Assembly: GCF_001275135.1 (NCBI RefSeq)
Contig: NZ_LFQU01000015.1
Coordinates: 1-64,000, forward strand
DNA from: Xylanibacter rarus
GTDB taxonomy: Bacteria; Bacteroidota; Bacteroidia; Bacteroidales; Bacteroidaceae
Length of the DNA: 64,000 bases
Direction of reading: 5' to 3'
Below, in pieces: positions 57,025 to 64,000 of this stretch. A program made the translations under genes and the position numbers. Within the stretch, counting starts at the first letter, position 1. The number at the start of each line of letters is the position of its first letter. Below the pieces are notes generated by a model, which was not told where the DNA came from, ran no database searches, and saw only the letters and a program-made list of their open reading frames with translations.

Positions 57025-58167
57025 ATGAGAAAGATATTATTATTGGCTGCCGTAATGATTTCGCTCTGTCTGCCGGCACAGAATATTACAGGGCTGGTTG
57101 ACGTAAAAAGAGTTTCTGAATCCTTCAGGACATTGCCCATATGCAGCCCTCGTACAGATATGATGAGTGTCAAGGCTCAGGCAGACAAGCCGGCAAAGGC
57201 GCCTGCAGGAGATGTTGAGACTTTTTATCTTGAATATTACGACAGAGTTTACGGCTTTGAGAATTTATGCGTGAGGTCGCACGTGAAGTCTGACTTCATA
57301 TTTGGCAACGACGGCAAGGTGTATATCCCCAACATGTTTTTCATGTCTCAGCTTCCGGGATATATCGAGGGTACGCTTTCAGACAACACAATAACAGTAA
57401 GCGGGGCGCACAATGCAGGCACAGTAGGCGAAAACACCTATTATGTGTCTCAGGTTGACCCTGAGACAGGAAGTCCTAAAAATGAGGCTTTCACGCTGAC
57501 AAAAGATCCTGCCACTGGCATTTGGAAAACAGACGGGAACACGCTGCTGGGACTTTATGTAGATGAACTTATCCCTGAAAATCTTTATTCTTATTGCGCC
57601 ATGCTTAATTATCTTCCTGCCGGCGCGTTTCCTGCCTCAGTGCAGTGCAGACTGACAGCGGTGGATAATTATGACAGAAACATAAGCAAGACGCTAGAGG
57701 TGATAAAAGTAGAGGACGGTTATTATATAAAGGGCCTTATGAGAGGATATGACGACTCGTGGGTGGTTGGCCTGTATGGTGAGAACGGAGATATAAAAAT
57801 TCCTTCATATCAGGTGCTTGGCGATGACGTGGCTGCTGTATTTGTAGACGAGTTGAACTACAACCAGCCCGAAGGCCTGTTCGTATATGACGCTGAGGCT
57901 GACACTCATTCATTGCAGGATAATATATCTTTGATGGATATGTATTCAGACAACGGTACGGACTTTTATGCAACGCAGGTATATGCAAGGATGACCATAA
58001 GCGGACTATCTGCAGACATATCAGACGTAAAGGCAGACAGAAAGATTGTTGGTACGGAATATTTCGACCTGTCTGGGCGTCGGGTCAGCGATGCTTACAA
58101 AGGGCTTATAATAAGGGTGACGAGATATGCCGACGGCACCAGCAGTGCTGGGAAAATTATGAAATGA
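57025..58167 (+). CDS. Secreted protein with sorting-type tail, function unknown
   Basis: A 380-residue exported protein. The start at 57025 (MRKILLL) gives a signal peptide ending LPAQN; a TTG six codons... nine bases upstream is not needed. The body is beta-rich with repeated Asp/Gly-Asn turns (DGKVYIPNMFFMSQLPGYI, DGYYIKGLMRGYDDSWVVG), a pattern seen in Prevotella surface proteins of unknown role. The tail EYFDLSGRRVSDAYKGLIIR, followed by VTRYADGTSSAGKIMK, is a sorting-type C-terminus. It follows the propeller gene by 84 bases on the same strand and may be co-transcribed past a weak hairpin. Confidence 0.75.
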   Translation: MRKILLLAAVMISLCLPAQNITGLVDVKRVSESFRTLPICSPRTDMMSVKAQADKPAKAPAGDVETFYLEYYDRVYGFENLCVRSHVKSDFIFGNDGKVYIPNMFFMSQLPGYIEGTLSDNTITVSGAHNAGTVGENTYYVSQVDPETGSPKNEAFTLTKDPATGIWKTDGNTLLGLYVDELIPENLYSYCAMLNYLPAGAFPASVQCRLTAVDNYDRNISKTLEVIKVEDGYYIKGLMRGYDDSWVVGLYGENGDIKIPSYQVLGDDVAAVFVDELNYNQPEGLFVYDAEADTHSLQDNISLMDMYSDNGTDFYATQVYARMTISGLSADISDVKADRKIVGTEYFDLSGRRVSDAYKGLIIRVTRYADGTSSAGKIMK

Positions 58168-58244
58168 GCTTGTTTTTCATTTTCAGGGTCTTGATTGATT
58201 ATAATTTCTAATATTTTCATGGTTTTGTTTATTGAAAATAAATC

Positions 58245-58368
58245 ATGAAAAAGTTATTGTGAAAGAAATTACAAGCTGTGATGCTGACGGATGTAGGGTG
58301 TCGGTATCTGTAAGGAACCTGACATCGTGAAACTTTCTGATGGACGTACAATAAAAATTATGAAATGA
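58245..58368 (+). pseudogene. Remnant of a deleted secreted-protein gene
   Basis: ATGAAAAAGTTATTG (58245-58259) looks like the start of a signal peptide but meets TGA at once. At 58321-58368 the sequence reads DIVKLSDGRTIKIMK and stop, the very end of a typical Prevotella sorting tail, and the following DNA repeats the 3' flank of the gene at 57025. The two ends with almost nothing between suggest a duplicated gene that lost its middle. The rest of 58168-58999 holds the repeat copy B and the regulator promoter. Confidence 0.55.
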
Positions 58369-58472
58369 AGTAATTGTTCTTCATTTTGAGGGTTCTTAGT
58401 TTATAGGATGCGGTTAGGCAATAAATGTGATTTATTCGCTTAACCGCAATTTCTATTTACGCTTCCTTCTGA

Positions 58473-58720
58473 ATTACCGGGCCACTTTTGCATCAAAAGT
58501 GGCCCGTTTACGATATAATACTTATGCTTTTGCAGCCTGAAAGTGCAGCTTTTGGATATAAAAATCAGCCATTTCATGGTCCTTAAACGCTTCATGTGTA
58601 AACGTATGTTAATTAACTTGCGCTGTTGATACGGCCAAATTAACATCCGTTATACATTATTTCCCTAGATTGAAAAAATATTTTGTCATGACTTTTTACT
58701 ACATATTTTATAAGCCACAA
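58473..58720. repeat. 230-bp repeat, copy B, upstream of a TPR/AraC regulator
   Basis: Matches copy A at 52486-52733 without gaps. It has the same 12-bp hairpin (58478-58506) and the two-part element (58639-58658 and 58673-58699), with TAACATCCGTTA in place of TAACATCTGTTA. The element ends 301 bases before the regulator start and in the same orientation as the gene, as for copy C at 16820-16880. Differences from copy A cluster in a short window (about 58573-58592). Confidence 0.85.
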
Positions 58721-58888
58721 TCCATTATTGGCTGCATAGAACTTTGTTTTCAACCTGTCATCTGATGATGCCTGATGGCGTTTGTTAATTTGTATGGGTA
58801 ATAATAATTCTTCATTTTAAATTAATACCTATAATATCAGTTTTCAGACTTTTTCCTTTATTTTTTATATACATTTTGGTAAATTTAT

Positions 58889-58896
58889 TATCTTTG
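58889..58896 (+). promoter_or_regulatory. -7 box for the TPR/AraC regulator at 59000
   Basis: TATCTTTG, about 105-130 bases before the possible start codons. Confidence 0.55.
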
Positions 58897-58999
58897 CATA
58901 AAGAATCTGTGCATATAGGCACTGCTGAACTGAAAGCATTGGTTTGGTGTTCCAATGTTTTTCGCTTCCACCATTCTTCCAAATTACGTAATGATATAA

Positions 59000-60748
59000 T
59001 TGCGGAAAACTTATGCTAACAATGATAAAAAAATAATCATATTATTTATATTCATGCTGTCACTATTGCCGCAGACTGTTTTTTCCGCAGGCGGTACCCA
59101 ATACTCAAGGCTTGTGCATAAGGTTGACAATATGCCGTCTGCAAAGATTATAGAATTGGCAGACAAATACGAAAAGCAGAACAGACACGGCGACGCATTG
59201 GTGCTTTATGCTGTTGTTTATGGCCGATTTAAGGATAGTATGAACGATGACGAAAAAAATCAATGTGCCATGGCCAGACTGAAAGCCGGCAAAATATATT
59301 ATGACAAAGCAGACTATTCAAAAGCTCTTGATGAGTTTATTTGTGGCGTTAAAGTAAGCGAGCAGTGCGACAAGCCCAAGTTTGCCGCCCGCATATACAA
59401 TAATATAGGAAATGTGTATTGCCTGTTCTTTGAATGGGAGAAAGGTATTGGATATTACCATAAGGCTTATAAGCTAAGCAAATATAGTTGCGACAGTAAG
59501 GTGGAACATGATATTTTATTGAATATGGCCGGAATGTATACATTCCTGGGTGATCTGCCGAATGCCATAAAATACTATAAAATGTCAGAACAGACTAAAG
59601 ACCCTGGCGATCCTGAAGATGTTTATATGAGCGGATATGCGAAAAGCCTGATACAGATATATAAAGGTAATGTCGCAGAGGGTGTGGCCCGACTTAAAAG
59701 TTTGGCTGTTTATGCCGTCCAAAAAAAGCTGGAACCCAAGTACCAATGTTTCGCTTATCAGGAAATATGCTATGCATATGTTCAGCAAGGGCGGTCTGAT
59801 TCTGCGTTGAAATACATGAACCTTTGTGATACTACGTCTCGCCGTTACAACCTGCAGCATAATTTTGCATCTGTACTGAAAAGCCTTTCTGAATTTTATG
59901 AGGACAATGGCGATGTGGTGAAGTCTAATTATTACAAATCGCGTTATCTCAGCATAATGGATTCGATTTATAATACACGTAAGTTTGACGCAGCCAAAAA
60001 TTCATTGTTTACATATGAAGTAGACAAGACCATGCGTGAGATTTCAGATTTGCACACACGAGAAGAACAGCGCCTGCAAACCATACGCTTGCAGCGTGTC
60101 GTCACATATGCAGCACTGATTGTGGCCATTGTCACTATGACATTTCTTTTTGTTGTGTGGCGTCAGAAACGTCGACTTCATCAAAGTTACGCGGATCTTT
60201 ACTCGGTGAACCGAAATTTCATTGATACGCAGGAAGAACTTATAAGTCGCCTGCGTCAGGCTGACAAGACCATCAAGGCTAAAGATGAGGAATTGGAGAT
60301 TATGAAAGCGGAGCGGGCTGATGTGGCTATAATGGGCGAGGGGGCGCAGGACGAACAGGCGAAATGCCAGAAAAAGGGACTCACCGGAGATCAGGCGCAG
60401 ATCCTGGCAGACGCCATACGTAACGTGATGGAGAATACGACGGCATATTGTAATGTGAATTTCTCTCTCGCAATGCTGGCTGAAATGGTGGGATCCAACA
60501 GTAAATATGTGTCGCAGGTTATAAATGACACATTCCATAAAAGTTTTTATGATTATGTAAACCCCTATCGTATCCATCTGGCTTGCGCCCGTTTTAAAGA
60601 TACGGAGCATTATGGTCATCTCACGATGAAAGCTGTTGCAGAGAGCGTAGGGTTCAGGTCTTACTCCTCGTTCGTCAGCGTGTTCAGAAAAATTACCGGC
60701 ATCACGCCATCGCTTTATCAGAATATGGCCTTGAAAGACAAAGTCTGA
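59000..60748 (+). CDS. Membrane-spanning TPR/AraC-type regulator, uncertain start
   Basis: A paralogue of the 14900-16633 regulator: signal-type N-terminus (KKIIILFIFMLSLLPQTVFS), exported TPR units (about 45-350; DALVLYAVVYGRF and KAGKIYYDKADYSKALDEF are shared), one membrane span (about 365-388), coiled coil, and AraC HTH (about 487-580; MVGSNSKYVSQVINDTFH, AVAESVGFRSYSSF). The only in-frame start upstream of the signal sequence is TTG at 59000. The ATGs at 59013 and 59022 are in another frame (ATG ATA AAA AAA TAA); one extra A in the A7 run, or a -1 shift on A-AAA-AAA, would join ATG 59022 to the frame and give the natural start M-I-K-K-I-I-I. It lies between secreted propeller-type genes, its probable targets. 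Confidence 0.85.
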   Translation: MRKTYANNDKKIIILFIFMLSLLPQTVFSAGGTQYSRLVHKVDNMPSAKIIELADKYEKQNRHGDALVLYAVVYGRFKDSMNDDEKNQCAMARLKAGKIYYDKADYSKALDEFICGVKVSEQCDKPKFAARIYNNIGNVYCLFFEWEKGIGYYHKAYKLSKYSCDSKVEHDILLNMAGMYTFLGDLPNAIKYYKMSEQTKDPGDPEDVYMSGYAKSLIQIYKGNVAEGVARLKSLAVYAVQKKLEPKYQCFAYQEICYAYVQQGRSDSALKYMNLCDTTSRRYNLQHNFASVLKSLSEFYEDNGDVVKSNYYKSRYLSIMDSIYNTRKFDAAKNSLFTYEVDKTMREISDLHTREEQRLQTIRLQRVVTYAALIVAIVTMTFLFVVWRQKRRLHQSYADLYSVNRNFIDTQEELISRLRQADKTIKAKDEELEIMKAERADVAIMGEGAQDEQAKCQKKGLTGDQAQILADAIRNVMENTTAYCNVNFSLAMLAEMVGSNSKYVSQVINDTFHKSFYDYVNPYRIHLACARFKDTEHYGHLTMKAVAESVGFRSYSSFVSVFRKITGITPSLYQNMALKDKV

Positions 60749-61072
60749 GATGTATGCTGCTTGTGTAGGATTTTTATCTATGGCGGTGTCATTTTACTGA
60801 AATGGCATCAGGCCAAAATCATTAGGCAGATGTTTTGCTCCTGCAGGTAGATTAATGTTTCTAATAGTTGTCTTGCGGTTTGCTCTTTTGACATAACCGG
60901 CTATATTTATTGAAAGGCAAACGGTAATCCTGCCAAATCCGGAGGATAGTTTTGGTTAAAATATTTGTTTTTGCTTCGGATTCATGTATTCGAAGCGCCT
61001 TATTTTGCAAAAAAATAATATAGTTCTTATTTTTGCTTATGTTAAGTTTATTATTAACCAAACTTATTTGTT
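60749..61072 (+). promoter_or_regulatory. Gene-free leader with -7 box for the truncated propeller gene
   Basis: No gene is supported in these 324 bases. TATTTTTG at 61028-61035 fits the -7 consensus, 38 bases before the ATG at 61073. Confidence 0.45.
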
Positions 61073-61282
61073 ATGAAAAAACCGTTACTATTATTGGCTA
61101 TAGTGCTTGCAACATTTGCTGAAAGCGCATGGGCAGACAAAAACTTTAAAACATCAGCAGAGTTAACCTCTGGAGTGGCAATCTCACCCTGCGGACAATA
61201 TCTTGTAGGAGCGTATCCATCATATCTCGTTGGAGAAACTTACACCGTCAGTTATCTGTATGATAATCTGTTCGGGGAATAA
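61073..61282 (+). pseudogene. Truncated N-terminus of a secreted beta-propeller protein
   Basis: A 69-residue frame with a full signal peptide (MKKPLLLLAIVLATFAESAWA). It is followed by AISPCGQYLVGAYPSYLVGE, the same type of first blade as ITGVSSNGKYAVGYNG in the next gene. It then stops at TAA after LYDNLFGE. A normal family member has several hundred residues, so this looks like a remnant of a truncated paralogue, though a short expressed secreted peptide cannot be excluded. It keeps a recognisable promoter. Confidence 0.55.
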
Positions 61283-61599
61283 AGTTAGTGCATACTTAAT
61301 TCTGCCTACGGATTGATATTGTATCAATGTAATTGATAAATGTAAATCATGAAACACATAAAAGTGTATGAATTAAGTGAGGCTGACAGCCTCAAACTAG
61401 AGAAAGACTATCAGACCGTTCTTTGATAATACCAGAATTTTCAAGGAAGATTTGGAGTCTCTTCTAACTTTTAAATTCCTTTTATGTAATTCGCAGAATA
61501 TTTCTTTTTATTTCTAAACGGTTTTTGTGTAGATTAAATGAGGTTCTGTCTACTAAAACCAGAAACCGAATTATAGAGCCTCCCTTAACTTTATTTATT
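61283..61599. other. Gene-free stretch before the last propeller gene
   Basis: No coding region is supported. A small perfect hairpin GAGGCT-GAC-AGCCTC lies at 61379-61393. A reading frame reaching back to 61525 merely extends the following gene upstream of its signal peptide. Confidence 0.45.
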
Positions 61600-64000
61600 A
61601 TGTTACGTATGAAGACATTTCTCTCAACCGCACTCATCATGCTAATCATCCTATCGGCTAATGCCGAAGAGAAATTCCTCCATTGGAAGGATATAACAGC
61701 TAACCCTGTAATTACCGGAGTCTCATCCAACGGAAAATACGCGGTAGGCTATAATGGTTTGACAGAATCCAGTTTCATCTGGGACATTGACAACGACACG
61801 AAAACATGGCTAACCAGTTTTGAACCAGGCTCGACAGACTATTCAAAATCCGGGGTCTTTACTGACATCAGCGATAACAAGACCATTACCGGACAATACC
61901 GTGATACCCGATACACGATAACTGTAGACGGAACGTCCACCCCGATAAAAGTGGCTGCAGTATGGGACGAAAACGGAAATGTCACTAATCTAGGTATCGG
62001 CGATGACCTCACAGTTGAAGACATAAAAGTAACAAGCCACGGTACGGTTGCAAACGCAATATCTGCCGATGGCACGGTAGTTGTGGGCGAATACAACGGT
62101 CAAGGCAAGTTCGGTGCATGCTGCTGGCGCAAACAGGCTGACGGCTCATGGAAATACGAGCCGCTTCCACTCCCCGAATATCCTGCCGACGATGACGGCA
62201 ACATCATCCCTATTGAGGATGCGTCGGCCGTCGATGTAAGCGCAGACGGAAGCGTAATAGTGGGATGGTTCCAAATGCAGCACACATCATACCCATGTTA
62301 TTGGAAAGACGGACAGATATTCCGCATGCAGTACGACATGGGGGATTGGACTTCGCTTATGAACGAGAAGCAGAACCTTGCGACATCTGTATCTCCCAAC
62401 GGACGTTTCATGGGCTTTTATTTCAACGGCAAACGCATTCCCGGCATATATGACATAGAAAACAAGATTTATGTCAAGATGGAAGTTCCTGACGACGGCG
62501 CAAAGACTACTGAAAATATCATAGCCGATAACAACGGCGACCTCTTTTACACCTTGATGTATGGCAGCGTATTTACCGGCAATTACAGCAGGCCTATGTG
62601 GTACTCGGCCAAATCTGGCAGCAGCGTGGACCTAAACTACTTCCTCTCCATTTACGCCCCGAATGTAAAGCCTTCCGCAGACAGTCTCAACTTTGCTTTC
62701 GAAGCCAAACAACAGCTTAGCACAACTGCCGTATCCGCAGACGGAACTCTCGTGGCAGGCACGCTCATACACAGCGGTATGCCGCGTGCTATGGAATCAT
62801 GGATATTCCGTATAGACGAGAACCAGACAGACATACCCGACGTGCCGGAATCACCAACGGGAGAACTCATCGGCGACAGGACAGTGAAGCTGAAATGGAA
62901 AAAAACGTGTCGGCACTTCAAAAGGTTTCACCATTATGTCATACAACGTTTACAGCAACGGACGTTTAATAGCTACCGTTAAAGCTGAAGACAATAAGGA
63001 TGAATACGAATATATTGCATCTGACGAGGACGCAGGCTACATCCGGTACTCTTTGGCATGCAACTACCGTTCCGAATCAACAGACAGTCTCGAATCTCCG
63101 CATTCCCATTCATGTGAAGTCTGCGTCCCGGAGAACTTCTCATTTCCTTTCTTTGAAGACTATGAGAACGAAAACTGGACGGATAACTATTGGGAACTTC
63201 ATGACGACGATGGTGTTGTATGGGGTATGCGGAAGCACTGTGGCTTCGGAAACTCCATGGTAGGTGCCAGTGTGTCCATGTCAGGAGTGGATCCATCCAA
63301 ACCATATTGTGCCACAGTGTTGTCGCGCCCTATTGATGCCACCGGGATAAGCGACAATATCCACTTCTCTTTCGCCATATATCCGATTGTCCCTGCCGAG
63401 AATGTAGGCGGAGACTTCACCAAGGATTCCATAAGTATTGATGTCGCAGAAGCTTTCACTGACGAGTGGCACAACGTGAAATCCATCTCGCTCAAAGATA
63501 TGGATTACTATTACAAATTCTTTGATGCCGACTTGACAGAATATGCCGCCGGCAAACTCTTCCGCATACGTATGCGTGTCCACGGACAGAACTCGCTAAA
63601 TTCTAAATTTGTTTTTGACAAAGTATCTGTCGATGTCGAAAAAGGTGAAGCCCCTGAAGGATTGACCGGACATACAATCAACGGTTACGGGCGCATCATA
63701 TCGTGGAAGAATTCCATCGGCGCATACGAACTCAATTACCTTCCAAATATCTACGGCAATGTTTATACGAAAACAGCAGGCAACGCTGGAAAAGATTTCA
63801 TTGGCGCCAATCTCTTCACGCCTGATTATCTTTCTCAGTTCAATGGCAAATACCTCACAGCTGTCAAGACGAGAATAAACAACTACGAAAGCGAAGATAA
63901 CACGAAGACAACGAAAGTCTCCGTCATGGTATATTCTGATGATGAGCTGATACTTGAGGAACCCGTAAATAACTTCACCACGTTCAATCGTGACACCCTG
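61600..64000 (+). CDS. Secreted beta-propeller/fibronectin protein, frame broken at A7, runs off the window
   Basis: Start at 61600 (MLRMKTFLST) with a signal peptide ending SANAE. Residues 25-420 carry propeller units (VITGVSSNGKYAVGYNG, AISADGTVVVGEYNG, DVSADGSVIVGWF), like the gene at 54529. A fibronectin-like domain begins (GELIGDRTVKLKWKK) but the frame passes an A7 run (62899-62905) and ends at 62982. In the +1 frame the domain continues as RVGTSKGFTIMSYNVYSNG and stays open, with protein-like content, for at least 355 codons from ATG 62936 to the window edge. That part includes FFEDYENENWTDNYW, typical of a lectin-like/MAM jelly roll. So one base too many in the A-run separates two halves of one large surface protein. 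Confidence 0.75.

Noticed and set aside
58440-58646. 68-residue minus-strand frame in repeat copy B
   Set aside because: Lies within a structured repeat; the equivalent frame is not maintained in copy A.

Overview
The window comes from a Bacteroidales genome, most likely a Prevotella-like member of Prevotellaceae. Evidence: a SusC/SusD pair with carbohydrate-active enzymes, many -7 boxes of the Bacteroidota type TAnnTTTG, weak Shine-Dalgarno signals, BspA-like leucine-rich-repeat protein, many secreted proteins with type IX-like C-terminal sorting tails, and the rimP-nusA-infB order. Most genes are GC-rich; the 4.4-5.9 kb pair and parts of 54-64 kb are visibly AT-richer. No CRISPR array, integrase, transposase or rRNA was seen; one tRNA (Asn) is present.

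Layout. 0.4-3.5 kb: MBL-fold hydrolase, tRNA-Asn, S41 processing protease. 3.5-4.2 kb: a tandem 247-bp repeat with conserved hairpins, then a nested inverted-repeat block. 4.4-5.9 kb: a translationally coupled pair, an unknown protein and an agmatine/peptidylarginine-deiminase-like enzyme. 6.1-9.8 kb: a fused pectinesterase/pectate lyase. 10.0-14.6 kb: an unknown gene divergent from a 2-aminoethylphosphonate catabolic operon (DUF5690-like transporter, phnX, phnW). 14.9-19.5 kb: a membrane-spanning TPR/AraC regulator, a frameshifted AraC regulator and a Tat-exported aldo/keto reductase. 19.7-32.5 kb: a pectin utilization locus: susC, susD, a secreted protein and a second pectinesterase/pectate lyase in one operon, divergent from a PL1 pectate lyase. 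33.4-38.3 kb: rimP-nusA-infB. 38.5-40.7 kb: porin-like protein and a nucleoside-recognition (Gate) membrane protein. 40.8-46.7 kb: a 174-bp palindromic element, secreted LRR and repeat proteins, and a LytS/LytTR two-component pair. 47.0-52.3 kb: lipocalin, then an autoregulated MarR/TolC/HlyD/DHA2 efflux operon. 52.5-64 kb: two copies of a 230-bp repeat, two more membrane-spanning TPR regulators, secreted beta-propeller proteins and gene remnants.

How the genes work together. The pectin genes form one program: the outer-membrane SusCD pair imports oligogalacturonides that the secreted, fused CE8-PL1 enzymes and the separate PL1 enzyme release. The phosphonate operon would deliver phosphate and acetaldehyde from 2-aminoethylphosphonate. 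The three TPR regulators have an exported TPR half, one membrane span and a cytoplasmic HTH, so they look like one-component periplasm-to-DNA sensors; two share an upstream DNA element.

The most unusual observations are (i) the TPR-LuxR regulator split exactly at a dnaX-type A-AAA-AAG heptamer in the frame needed for a -1 shift, with two further poly-A frame breaks within 9 kb; (ii) the conserved two-part element upstream of the TPR-AraC regulators, part of a 230-bp repeat; (iii) the tandem structured repeat at 3.5-4.0 kb; (iv) the ACTCGTCAC palindromic element at 40.8 kb. The frame breaks could also be homopolymer sequencing errors, which the sequence alone cannot exclude.
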